A stretch of DNA of 8,875 nt from JAPUIN01 sp041580375 (GCA_041580375.1 JBFGDZ010000145.1:1-8875), one strand, 5' to 3'; shown: positions 1 through 7,118, numbered from the stretch's first letter. Notes: generated by a model from the letters alone, not told the origin. Translations and numbers: made by a program.

Positions 1-2009
1 GGACGAAAGACGATGCTCTCCTCGCTCTCGCGCACCTCCTCCACTCCGAGAACCGAGAGCAGGTTCGTCCTGGGGTCCGCCGTGCCGCCCGCGTAGCTGG
101 CGCTCCAGCCTCCCGAGGCATCGAAGTGCTGCGCGCCCTCGGCCGGGCGCTTGGCGAACAGACGGCTGACGAGAGCATACGTGACGCGGTTCGCCTCGCC
201 GCCGAACGAGTCGATTTCGTCGAACCGGATCACGTTGTCGGCATCCTGCGAATCGGAGCGATACGCGTAGCGCAGCGTGGGCTCGAACGTGTGCTTGTAC
301 TGCGGTGAAAAGTCGGAGTCGGGCGTGTCGAAAACGCGGCTGAACTTCGGGCCGATGATCTCCAGTCCGGCGCGCAACGCGTCCAGGTTGATGCTGTCCC
401 TCAGAACGGTCTCCGTCTCCTCGTCGACCCGGCCGTTGAGGGCTCCGAAGATGGGTCGTCCGTCCCCCGCGTCGCAGCCGACGTCCTCCGCGGCGTCGAA
501 GACCCCGTTCACGACGTTGTTGTCCCTCTCCCTCTCCGTCAGACCGTTCCCCTCCCCCGAATCCCCCGTGTTCGGCCGGTTGTCGCAGCCCAGGTCGTTG
601 CTCTGGCTCCGGGAGTAGTAGGTGCTCTGATAACCCACGCTGGCGTTGACGTCGAGCCAGGTCACGGGCGAGATCTGCGAGGAGATCGTCGGGACGAGGT
701 GAAGCCGTTCGTAATCCGCCCCCGCCTCTCCCCTCGTGAAGGACGCGACGGAGGACTCCAGCGCCAGGAAGAACGGAGCCCGGCCGAGTCGGTGGCGCCG
801 GCCGCGCAGCTCCACCTCGGGCCGCGTCCAGCGCACCACCACGTCCTCGACGGAGGAGACGAAGGGATCGCCCACCGCCCGGGCCGTGACGCGTTCGTTG
901 ACGACCTGCTCGCGCCGCTCCCCGCGGACGTTGAGGGAGTAGAACCCCCACCCCCTCGTGAGGAGGAGATTGCTGCGGGCCTCCGGATTGGTCGACAGCC
1001 GGAAGTCCCTCTCGTAGTCCCGGTAGTAGTCGAAATCGCTGATGAAATTCGCGTTCGTGACCAGCCGCCAGCCGGCCCCGAAATCCTGCGTCTGTTGATA
1101 GTCGATCACCCAGCGGGACTCATCGACGTCGGGCGGATTCTCCTCATCGACGACCTTGTCCCGGATGTAGTAGCCGGTGAAGAAGACGCGCCCGCGATCG
1201 TTCGGGACGAGACGGTACTCCAGTCCGGTGCCGTAGCCGGCCTTCGAGAAGTAATCGAAATGGAAGGTCGAATCCATGCTGCGCGTCATCGCCCAGTAGA
1301 ACGCGTTGCTGATCACGCTCCCGCCGCGGCGCGAGAAGCCGAACTCGGGAAAGAGGAGTCCCGACGCCCGGTCGGTCTTGATCGGCCACACGAGGTAGGG
1401 CGTGTAGAAGACGGTGACGCGACCCACCTTGAAGGAGAGGTTGTGCAGATAGGCATATTCGTTGAGCCGCAGCAGACCGCGACCGACCTTGAAGCTCCAG
1501 TAGGGGATCGGCTGCGTGCACGCCGTGAAGGTCGCGTCGTGCAGAACGAGCTCGTCGCGGGAGATCTTCTCCAGCGTCTCGGCGTGAAAGATGTACGAGG
1601 GCTCGGCGTAGCCGCTCGCGTTGTGGAACACGCCCGTCTCCGTCTCCAGGTTGTAGTCGAGGCTGTCGGCCGTGATTCGCGAGGTGCCCTGATCGAGGAT
1701 CACGTTGCCCTCAGCGTGGGCCTCGTTGGTCGAGGGAATGAAGCGGACGTAGTCCGCCTGGAGTCGAGCGTCGCCGAATTTGATGTCGACGTATTCCTTC
1801 AGGATCAGCTCGTCCTTGCCCAGGATGCTGCCCGGCCCGGCCGCGATCTCGAGCGCGGAGCCTCCCGGGCCCGGCCTCACGACGCGTCGGGTCCCCTGAT
1901 CCTCCGAAGCCTCGTCCCGCGGCGCGGACGCGTCCTCGGCACGCAGGACGGCGGGGAGCGCCAGGACGAGCGCGATGAGGGCCGCGGTTGCTGTCGTCCG
2001 GTATGACAT
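1..2009 (-). CDS. lptD: LPS-assembly outer-membrane protein LptD (OstA), 3' end cut off by window edge
   Basis: LptD is the outer-membrane beta-barrel that, plugged by the lipoprotein LptE, inserts lipopolysaccharide into the outer leaflet. The 669 visible residues begin with a signal peptide (about 1-24: basic MSYR start, then an Ala/Leu core, cleavage near LRAEDA). An OstA/LptA-like jellyroll follows at about 52-160 (AEGNVILDQG, ITADSLDYNLETETG). The barrel starts near 190 with the hallmark stretch FYTPYLVWPIKTDRASGLLFP (200-220) and continues with FEPTLRYAYRSD (575-586). C164 in FTACTQP matches the position of E. coli C173 as I recall it; no counterpart of E. coli C31 is seen near the mature N-terminus, and the C-terminal cysteine pair would lie beyond the window. 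The start was chosen because it gives the signal peptide and lies 43 nt after the amrB stop; I see no strong ribosome-binding site. It is probably cotranscribed with amrB. Residues 470-530 form an acidic insertion. The identification is secure; the C-terminus is unseen. Confidence 0.95.
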   Translation of the reverse strand, partial: MSYRTTATAALIALVLALPAVLRAEDASAPRDEASEDQGTRRVVRPGPGGSALEIAAGPGSILGKDELILKEYVDIKFGDARLQADYVRFIPSTNEAHAEGNVILDQGTSRITADSLDYNLETETGVFHNASGYAEPSYIFHAETLEKISRDELVLHDATFTACTQPIPYWSFKVGRGLLRLNEYAYLHNLSFKVGRVTVFYTPYLVWPIKTDRASGLLFPEFGFSRRGGSVISNAFYWAMTRSMDSTFHFDYFSKAGYGTGLEYRLVPNDRGRVFFTGYYIRDKVVDEENPPDVDESRWVIDYQQTQDFGAGWRLVTNANFISDFDYYRDYERDFRLSTNPEARSNLLLTRGWGFYSLNVRGERREQVVNERVTARAVGDPFVSSVEDVVVRWTRPEVELRGRRHRLGRAPFFLALESSVASFTRGEAGADYERLHLVPTISSQISPVTWLDVNASVGYQSTYYSRSQSNDLGCDNRPNTGDSGEGNGLTERERDNNVVNGVFDAAEDVGCDAGDGRPIFGALNGRVDEETETVLRDSINLDALRAGLEIIGPKFSRVFDTPDSDFSPQYKHTFEPTLRYAYRSDSQDADNVIRFDEIDSFGGEANRVTYALVSRLFAKRPAEGAQHFDASGGWSASYAGGTADPRTNLLSVLGVEEVRESEESIVFR

Positions 2010-2052
2010 GCGTCGGGGCGTGTCCGCCGGTCTCGAGCCTTCCCGTTCGTCT

Positions 2053-2862
2053 TCAGGTGACGGCGATGCCAGCGTAGCCGACCACCGATTCGTAGTCGCC
2101 GCTCCTGTCGCCCGAGTTCGCGTAGGCGATCAGGCGCGCCTCGCGGGCGCCCAGGCGCCGGGAGGCCTCGAATCCCGCCACGGCCGCCGCCAGACCGCAC
2201 ATGCTGATGTCTCGCTGACGGACGACCCGGTGCAGTCCTTCCGGATCGAGCGCCAGCGCCCGATCGAGCGCCAGCCGGTCCAGCCGCTCGGCCACGTCGG
2301 CGGGGATGTAGTGCGACATGTCGCTGCTCATCACGATCAGAACGTCCTCGCCGGCGAGCCGCACCGCCTCCGCCAGCGCCCGTCCCAGGTCGAGCAGGAC
2401 CGTCAGCTTCTGGGTGCCGACGCAGATCGGAAGCAGGGTGATCCGCTTCAGGAGGTGCTGCAGAAACGGGACCTGGACCTCCAGGGAGTGCTCCCTGAGA
2501 TGCGCCCGCTCGTCCGCGCGGGCGAACCGACAATGCTCGAGGACGGCGCGAGCAAGCGGCTCGTCGATCGGCGCATCGCCCAGTGGAGACCGCCAGGCTC
2601 CGCGATCGTAGACGGCGACCGGTTCACCCGCTCCCGTATGGTTCGGACCCAGGATCACCACGCGGCTGGACAGGCCGGCCGCGCAGTAAGTCGCCGCCGC
2701 CACGCCGCCCGAATAGATGTAACCGGCGTGCGGCACCATCAGGGCGATCGCGCGCGGGCGGCGCGGGGCCTCACGGCCGGCGCAGAGCCTCCGCAGATCC
2801 TCCGTGAGCGTGCCGGGCTCGGCGGGGTAGAAACTGCCGGCCACGGCGGGATGACGACTCAT
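2053..2862 (-). CDS. amrB: MEMO1 family / AmmeMemoRadiSam system protein B
   Basis: This 269-residue cytosolic protein belongs to the MEMO1 family, which shares the fold of class III (LigB-type) extradiol dioxygenases and has no settled bacterial function. The family motifs are all visible in order: HPAVAGSFYPA near the N-terminus, PHAGYIYSGGVAA, GPNHTG, EHSLEVQVPFLQ, SSDMSHY, MCG and a C-terminal GYAGIAV. The His in PHAGY, the His in GPNHTG and the Cys in MCG correspond to the putative metal/active-site residues described for human MEMO1. I chose the ATG at 2862 over one 45 nt upstream, because GGAGG lies 6 nt before it, the protein then begins at the conserved N-terminus, and the extra 15 residues are an Arg-rich run close to the predicted transcription start. 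The usual partners AmrA and AmrS (radical SAM) are not in the window. lptD follows after 43 nt on the same strand. Confidence 0.95.
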   Translation of the reverse strand: MSRHPAVAGSFYPAEPGTLTEDLRRLCAGREAPRRPRAIALMVPHAGYIYSGGVAAATYCAAGLSSRVVILGPNHTGAGEPVAVYDRGAWRSPLGDAPIDEPLARAVLEHCRFARADERAHLREHSLEVQVPFLQHLLKRITLLPICVGTQKLTVLLDLGRALAEAVRLAGEDVLIVMSSDMSHYIPADVAERLDRLALDRALALDPEGLHRVVRQRDISMCGLAAAVAGFEASRRLGAREARLIAYANSGDRSGDYESVVGYAGIAVT

Positions 2863-2868
2863 GCCGGG

Positions 2869-2873
2869 CCTCC
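2869..2873 (-). promoter_or_regulatory. Ribosome-binding site GGAGG of amrB
   Basis: GGAGG on the minus strand ends 6 nt before the ATG at 2862. It decides the start in favour of this codon rather than the in-frame ATG at 2907. Confidence 0.7.
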
Positions 2874-2907
2874 GCGCCCGATGACGGAACCTCCGACGGC
2901 GCCGCAC

Positions 2908-2936
2908 ATGCTAGCAGATGGTATGGCCAAAGTAAA
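2908..2936 (-). promoter_or_regulatory. Candidate sigma70-type promoter of the amrB-lptD operon
   Basis: On the minus strand, TTTACT (2936-2931, 4/6 to TTGACA) is followed by a 17-nt spacer and TAGCAT (2913-2908, 4/6 to TATAAT with the key first, second and last bases). Transcription would start near 2901 and leave a leader of about 40 nt before the amrB ATG. This stretch is more AT-rich than its surroundings. It was read by eye only. Confidence 0.45.
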
Positions 2937-2954
2937 GAAAACCGGACACTTGCG

Positions 2955-2984
2955 TTGTTTCCCCGGGACGCCGTGTGCTACCAT
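2955..2984 (+). promoter_or_regulatory. Candidate promoter of the glutaminase-radical SAM operon
   Basis: TTGTTT (2955-2960) precedes TACCAT (2979-2984) by 18 nt, and TG at 2976-2977 gives an extended -10 element (TGC-TACCAT). Transcription would start near 2991, about 36 nt before the ATG at 3027. It is divergent from the amrB promoter, with the two -35 boxes about 18 nt apart, so a regulator bound between them could affect both. Confidence 0.4.
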
Positions 2985-3026
2985 CACCCCTTCACCGACC
3001 GTCATTTCGATCAGGGCTCCTCAGCG

Positions 3027-3938
3027 ATGAAACCGGGTCAGGGCCGGGGCGAACGGCCGGGTCGCTCACTCCGGATGGCGATGGCTCAGATCGAGCCCGT
3101 TCTGGGCGACGTGGAGGCGAACGTCGCCATGCACCTCAGGATCGCCCGCGACGCGGCCCGGAGGGGCGCTCGCCTGCTCGTCTTCCCCGAGCTCAGCCTC
3201 ACCGGCTACCGCCTGCAGGATCTGGTCCCGGAAGTGGCGGTGACGCTCGCGGATCCCGGCCCGCTCCGCCCGCTCCTCGAAGCGAGCCGGAGGATCCCGA
3301 TGGTCGTGGGGATGGTGGAGGAGTCGGAGGGGCACCGGTACTACAACAGCGGCCTCTATCTCGAGGGCGGGCGGATCCGGCACGTCCACCGCAAGGTGTA
3401 CCTGCCGACCTACGGCATGTTCGAGGAAGGGCGGTACTTCGCCGCCGGAGACGCCCTTCGCTCGTTCCGGACCCGCGCGGGCCGCTTCGGGATCCTGATC
3501 TGCGAGGACCTCTGGCATGCATCGAGCGCCCTCGTGCTGGCCCAGGACGGCGCCGATTATCTGCTGGTGATCTCGAACAGCCCCACCCGGGGGATCGACA
3601 CAAGCGAGGTCCCCGCGAGCCAGTCGATCTGGATGGATCTTCTCAAGGTCACGGCCCGGCTCCAGACCGTCTATGTCGTGTGGGTGAACCGCGTCGGTTT
3701 CGAGGACGGGATCCACTTCGGCGGCGGCTCGTGCGTGATCGATCCGTATGGAAGAATGACCGGAGGGGCCGGCCCCGTCGAATCCGCTCTGCTGATGTGC
3801 GAACTCGATCGCGGCGTGCTGCGACGCGCCCGCACCTCCTACCCGCTGCTGCGCGACGAGCGCCTCCCCGTGCTGGAGCGCGAGGTGCGGCGCCTGCTGG
3901 AGCGACCGGCAACCGCGCGTCATCCGGGGGCTCCATGA
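3027..3938 (+). CDS. Nitrilase-fold carbon-nitrogen hydrolase resembling the glutaminase domain of glutamine-dependent NAD synthetase
   Basis: This 303-residue nitrilase-superfamily protein has the Glu-Lys-Cys triad in recognisable blocks: E55 in FPELSLTGYRLQDL, K123 in HRKVYLPTYGMFEEGRYF and C159 in LICEDLWH. The combination FPEL.LTGY...DL, KVYLPTYG.FEE.RYF and ICEDLW is, from family knowledge, typical of the N-terminal glutaminase domain of long NadE enzymes, which frees ammonia from glutamine. Here that domain stands alone. A free-standing nadE lies 3.3 kb downstream. The 3' end overlaps the radical SAM start by ATGA, so the two are translationally coupled. The ATG at 3027 is preferred; an in-frame ATG at 3075, just before the first beta strand (MAQIEPVLGDVEANV), is possible, since neither has a strong ribosome-binding site. 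A different amidase substrate cannot be excluded. Confidence 0.85.
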   Translation: MKPGQGRGERPGRSLRMAMAQIEPVLGDVEANVAMHLRIARDAARRGARLLVFPELSLTGYRLQDLVPEVAVTLADPGPLRPLLEASRRIPMVVGMVEESEGHRYYNSGLYLEGGRIRHVHRKVYLPTYGMFEEGRYFAAGDALRSFRTRAGRFGILICEDLWHASSALVLAQDGADYLLVISNSPTRGIDTSEVPASQSIWMDLLKVTARLQTVYVVWVNRVGFEDGIHFGGGSCVIDPYGRMTGGAGPVESALLMCELDRGVLRRARTSYPLLRDERLPVLEREVRRLLERPATARHPGAP

Positions 3939-5731
3939 CGATCGTTCTCGCCTACAAGTGCCACGACCTGGGGCGGATGGAGTTCTACTCGCGCTTCACG
4001 CCGCTGGGTCTCGGCTACATCGTCGCGCTGCTCCGGCGGGAGGGCTTCGACGCAAGGCTCGTCAACATGAGCGCCTGGCCCTGGCGCCGCGTGGAGCGAT
4101 ACATCCGATCCACGCGCATCGATCTCCTGGGCGTCTCGACCTTCACGTTCAACCGACACGAAGCGATGCGGGTGGCGGCCATCGCGCGCCGCGCTCATCC
4201 TCGCTGCCTGATCGTCGCCGGGGGCCCCCACGCCACTCATCTGCCTCATCACCTGCTGCGCGCGTATCCCTCGATCGATCTGATCGTCCGCGGCGAGGGG
4301 GAAATGACCATGCTCGAGATCGCCGGGCTTCACCGCTCCGGTCATCTCGCGGCCGGCCTCACCGGGATCCTCGGGATCACCTGCCGCGAGGGGGGCCTTC
4401 CCTTCCCGGGAACGCCGGCGCAGCCGGGCGGCTTCATCGACACGCCGGATCGGCCGGTCGTGGCGGATCTCGACAGCCTGCCGCATCCGGCGGCCGATCC
4501 CTGCGCCATCGGCGTCGACCCCGCCTCGCAGTTCGAGTTCATCATCACGTCGCGCGGCTGTCCGGCGGCGTGCACCTTCTGCTCGTCACCCGATTTCTGG
4601 GGTCGGGCGATGCGTTTCCGCTCGGCGGAGAACATGCTGGAGGAGATCGCGCTCCTGCGCGAGCGGCACGGCATCGTGTACGTGTCGATCCGCGACGACA
4701 CGTTCACGGTGAACAAGGCGCGCGTCATCGAATTCTGCCGCCGGCTCATCGACGCCAGGACGGGACTCCTCTGGGACTGCCAGTCCCGCGTGAACGCCGT
4801 GGACGAGGAGCGGCTCGCGTGGATGCGGCGCGCCGGGTGCACCCACATCCAGTACGGCGTGGAGTCGGGATCGCCGCGCATGCTGCAGCGCCTCAACAAG
4901 GGGATCACGCTCGATCAGGTGCGCGCCGCGGCGGCCGCGACGCGGCGCGTGGGCCTGGGACTGTCCATCTACCTGATCACCGGGATCGATTCCGAAAACG
5001 ACGAGGACCTCGCGTCGACGATCCGTCTCGTGGAGGAGATCCGGCCGCACGACGGCCTGGTCTCCCCCCTCACGATCTATCCGGGGACCGGACTGTGCGA
5101 GGAGGCGCGCCGCCGCTTCGGCCTCACGGATTCGTTCTGGCGCGACGACCCGCGCGAGGCCTTCTTCGTGCGCGGGGATCCCTGGACGCGCCGCGCGATC
5201 CGCACCCTCCGATCCGTCCTGCGCCGGGTCGGCCGGGAGGCCGCCTACGGCCCGGCCGATTTCGCCCGCCAGCGCGCGCTGGTGGGCGAGAACTATGCGC
5301 TGAGACTGTCGATTGGAGAGCACGAGGAGCGTCACGGCCGGATCGGCGGAGCCCGGCGGCAGTACGAGGCGATCCTCCGGCACGGCGAGGGGGCGCTCTG
5401 GGCGCGCATGCGCCTCGGCCGCCTCGCCTCGAGGCTGCGCCGGCCGGCGGAGGCGGCGGAGCAGTATCGCGCGGCCGCGGCGCTGGCGCCGGCTTTCCAC
5501 CTGCCTCACGCGCACCTCGGGACGATGCTCGAGCGGATGGGACGGCACGGTCCCGCAGGGGAGGCGTTCCGGGCCGCCCTCAATCGCTGTCCCGGCGATC
5601 CGATCTCGCGGGACGGCCTCGCCCGGCTGCGCCGCCGGGCGCCGCGGCCCCGCCGCCATCGGGACGTCCGCTCGTCGACGCCGGGCCGTCCCCTCGACCA
5701 CCCCGGCCCGGCGGGTCCTCCACCCGGTTGA
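3935..5731 (+). CDS. B12-binding-type radical SAM protein with C-terminal TPR-like repeats
   Basis: This is a 598-residue protein. Residues 1-130 look like the cobalamin-binding Rossmann domain of the BchE/HpnP class: FTPLGLGYIVALLRREGF, LLGVSTFTFN, VAGGPHATHLP and VRGEGE. I see no DxHxxG motif, as is common in this class. Residues 200-385 are the radical SAM barrel, with the 4Fe-4S cysteines C209, C213 and C216 (CPAACTFC, CxxxCxxC) and GVESGSPRMLQRLNKG (308-323). Residues 466-560 hold two to three TPR-like helical pairs (ARRQYEAILRHGEGALWARMR, AAEQYRAAAALAP, AGEAFRAALNRCPGDP). The tail after about 565 is Arg/Pro-rich and low in complexity, and it overlaps the convergent downstream gene. The substrate is unknown: the family includes methyltransferases, cyclases and ring-forming enzymes. 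The start overlaps the glutaminase stop (ATGA), with GGGGG just upstream. It is not AmrS, which lacks the B12 and TPR parts. Confidence 0.88.
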   Translation: MTIVLAYKCHDLGRMEFYSRFTPLGLGYIVALLRREGFDARLVNMSAWPWRRVERYIRSTRIDLLGVSTFTFNRHEAMRVAAIARRAHPRCLIVAGGPHATHLPHHLLRAYPSIDLIVRGEGEMTMLEIAGLHRSGHLAAGLTGILGITCREGGLPFPGTPAQPGGFIDTPDRPVVADLDSLPHPAADPCAIGVDPASQFEFIITSRGCPAACTFCSSPDFWGRAMRFRSAENMLEEIALLRERHGIVYVSIRDDTFTVNKARVIEFCRRLIDARTGLLWDCQSRVNAVDEERLAWMRRAGCTHIQYGVESGSPRMLQRLNKGITLDQVRAAAAATRRVGLGLSIYLITGIDSENDEDLASTIRLVEEIRPHDGLVSPLTIYPGTGLCEEARRRFGLTDSFWRDDPREAFFVRGDPWTRRAIRTLRSVLRRVGREAAYGPADFARQRALVGENYALRLSIGEHEERHGRIGGARRQYEAILRHGEGALWARMRLGRLASRLRRPAEAAEQYRAAAALAPAFHLPHAHLGTMLERMGRHGPAGEAFRAALNRCPGDPISRDGLARLRRRAPRPRRHRDVRSSTPGRPLDHPGPAGPPPG

Positions 5732-6482
5732 CGAGCCGCCCGATCCCCTCGATCGATACGCAGACCTCGTCACCGGGCTGCAGCGCGCCCACGCCGGACG
5801 GCGTGCCCGTGGCGATCAGATCGCCCGGCTCCAGCGTCATCACGCCCGAGATGAAGCTGACGAGCTTCGGGATCCCGAAGATCATCCGATCGATCGGCGC
5901 GAACTGGCGGCGTTCTCCGTTCACGAACGTCTCGATCACGAGAGAGCCCGGATCGATGCCGGCGGCGATGCACGGGCCGACGGGGCAGAACGTGTCGAAG
6001 CCCTTCGCGCGGGTGAATTGCACGTCCTTGCGCTGCAGATCCCGGGCGGTGACGTCGTTGAGGCACGTGTAACCGAACACGTGCTCCAGCGCGAGGTCTT
6101 CGGGAACCTCGCGGGCGCGGCGCCCGATCACGACGGCGAGCTCGCCCTCGAAGTCGACGCGCCGGCTCGATGCGGGCAGGCGGATCACGCCCCCCGGCGG
6201 AAGCAGCGACGACGGCGGCTTCATGAACAGGAGGGGCTCTTCGGGGAGCCGCGATCCGAGCTCGTCCACGTGCTCGCGGTAGTTGCATCCGACCGCGACG
6301 ATCTTGGAGGGGACGACGGGCGCCAGCCGCGACAGCGAGCCGGTCGGGCGGGCGGGGCCGCCTCCCGCCGGGCCCGTCCACGGATCGACCGGGAGCTCCC
6401 GCGCGGTCCCGTCCGACTCCAGCCGCGCGAAGAACGCGCGCGTCCCTTCCGCGAATCGGGCGAAGCGAACGGGATCGGACAC
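5580..6482 (-). CDS. Fumarylacetoacetate hydrolase (FAH) family protein
   Basis: This 300-residue enzyme belongs to the FAH superfamily, whose metal-dependent members cleave or isomerise 2-oxo/diketo acids (fumarylpyruvate, HHDD isomerase, oxaloacetate decarboxylase types). Visible motifs are KIVAVGCNYREHVDELG (60-76), metal ligands E112 and E114 in DFEGELAVVIG, D143 in NDVTARD, KGFDTFCPVGP (160-170) and TGTPSGVG (225-232). The fold ends at GIGRLVNRVEDPP (about 258). The last ~45 residues are a Gly/Arg/Ala-rich tail lying in a 152-nt tail-to-tail overlap with the radical SAM gene. Translation starts at GTG, 7 nt after the efp stop, with AGGCGG just upstream, so it is very likely cotranscribed with efp. 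The exact substrate cannot be read from the sequence; the short N-terminal lead before KIVAVGCNYREH suggests the bacterial one-domain type rather than the longer tyrosine-pathway FAH. Confidence 0.9.
   Translation of the reverse strand: MSDPVRFARFAEGTRAFFARLESDGTARELPVDPWTGPAGGGPARPTGSLSRLAPVVPSKIVAVGCNYREHVDELGSRLPEEPLLFMKPPSSLLPPGGVIRLPASSRRVDFEGELAVVIGRRAREVPEDLALEHVFGYTCLNDVTARDLQRKDVQFTRAKGFDTFCPVGPCIAAGIDPGSLVIETFVNGERRQFAPIDRMIFGIPKLVSFISGVMTLEPGDLIATGTPSGVGALQPGDEVCVSIEGIGRLVNRVEDPPGRGGRGDGPASTSGRPDGGGAAAPGGAAGRGRPARSDRRDSD
5679..5713. terminator. Perfect 10-bp GC stem-loop in the overlap of two convergent genes; candidate bidirectional terminator
   Basis: CGCCGGGCCG (5679-5688) and CGGCCCGGCG (5704-5713) are exact inverted repeats around a 15-nt loop. 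The stem lies inside the 3' ends of both the radical SAM gene and the FAH gene, 15 nt before the radical SAM stop. There is no following U-tract on either strand, so it is not a classical intrinsic terminator, although GC-rich genomes often lack U-tracts. It could also be chance in a very GC-rich stretch. Confidence 0.35.
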
Positions 6483-6489
6483 CGCCCGC

Positions 6490-7050
6490 CTACTTGGGGC
6501 GCTCCAGGTACTTCCCCTCGGCGGTGTCGATGCGGACGGTCTCTCCGACCTCGATGAACTGGGGAACCTGTACCTGAAGCCCCGTCTCGAGGGTGGCGGG
6601 CTTTCCGCTTCCCGTGGCGGTCGCCCCCCTCATGCCGGGAGGAGTGTCGACGACCTTGAGATCGACGGTGGCGGGAAGATCGATGCCCACGGGACGGCTC
6701 TCATGGAACTCCACCATGACCCGCGTGTTGGGGACGAGGTAGTCCACGACGCCCTCGAGATCATCGCGCCGGATCGCCATCTGCTCGTAGGTCTCGGTGT
6801 TCATGAAGTGAAAATCGTCGCCCGAAGCGTAGAGGAACTCCATCTCGTGCTGCTCCAGCTCGGCGCGCTCGACGCGATCCGTCGAGCTGAAGCGATGTTC
6901 GAAGCTGTTGCCCGACGACATGTTGCGCAGCTTCGTCTGCACCAGTCCTCGCTTGTTGCCGGGCGTGATGTGCTGCACCTTCATCACGCGGCAGAGCTCG
7001 CCCTGGTGAACGATCATCATGCCGACGCGCAATTGCGTCGCCTGCTTCAT
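6490..7050 (-). CDS. efp: Translation elongation factor P
   Basis: EF-P binds ribosomes stalled on proline runs and promotes peptide bond formation. The protein is 186 residues, the usual length, with the three beta-barrel domains in order: residues 1-64 (KOW-like, with the tip loop HITPGNKRG at 27-35), 66-127 (EMEFLYASGDDFHFMNTETYEQ, VPNTRVMVEFHESRPVGIDLP) and 130-184 (VVDTPPGMRGATATGSGKPATLETG, VQVPQFIEVGETVRIDT, KYLERPK). The tip residue aligned with E. coli K34 is N32, followed by K33 and R34, so the lysine (EpmA/B), arginine-rhamnose (EarP) and 5-aminopentanol pathways would not apply in their standard form. None of those enzymes is in the window. It has a strong ribosome-binding site (AGGAG, 7 nt before the ATG), its own promoter and a TAG stop. 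FAH follows after 7 nt. Confidence 0.96.
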   Translation of the reverse strand: MKQATQLRVGMMIVHQGELCRVMKVQHITPGNKRGLVQTKLRNMSSGNSFEHRFSSTDRVERAELEQHEMEFLYASGDDFHFMNTETYEQMAIRRDDLEGVVDYLVPNTRVMVEFHESRPVGIDLPATVDLKVVDTPPGMRGATATGSGKPATLETGLQVQVPQFIEVGETVRIDTAEGKYLERPK

Positions 7051-7057
7051 TTCGCGG

Positions 7058-7062
7058 CTCCT
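7058..7062 (-). promoter_or_regulatory. Ribosome-binding site AGGAG of efp
   Basis: AGGAG on the minus strand sits 7 nt before the efp ATG at 7050, the clearest Shine-Dalgarno in the window. It fixes the efp start. Confidence 0.75.
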
Positions 7063-7088
7063 CTCCGCTCATGCTTCGTGAAGGATTC

Positions 7089-7118
7089 ATTATAGCGAGC
7101 CGGACGAGCGCGCCGCAA
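7089..7118 (-). promoter_or_regulatory. Promoter of the efp-FAH operon
   Basis: On the minus strand a perfect TATAAT (7094-7089) follows TTGCGG (7118-7113, 3/6 but with the TTG core) by 18 nt. Transcription would start near 7082, giving a leader of about 32 nt that contains the AGGAG ribosome-binding site. A perfect -10 box stands out in such GC-rich DNA. Confidence 0.6.

Noticed and set aside
699..2006. Long open frame (435 codons) on the plus strand opposite lptD
   Set aside because: The minus strand encodes unmistakable LptD over the same bases; the plus frame has no recognisable domain and is a high-GC antisense artefact.
3935..5731. Radical SAM gene as AmrS of an AmmeMemoRadiSam system with the nearby amrB
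   Set aside because: It has a B12-binding-type N-terminus and TPR C-terminus and is about 600 residues, unlike the shorter PflA-like AmrS; it is also transcribed divergently.
4586..5773. 395-codon open frame on the minus strand inside the radical SAM gene
   Set aside because: It is antisense to clear radical SAM motifs, rich in Arg/Ala/Pro, and matches no family.
3958..6072. 704-codon plus-strand frame spanning the radical SAM gene and the FAH gene
   Set aside because: It runs through two real genes in the wrong frame or strand, and its composition (Arg/Pro/Gly/Ala) is typical of shadow frames in GC-rich DNA.
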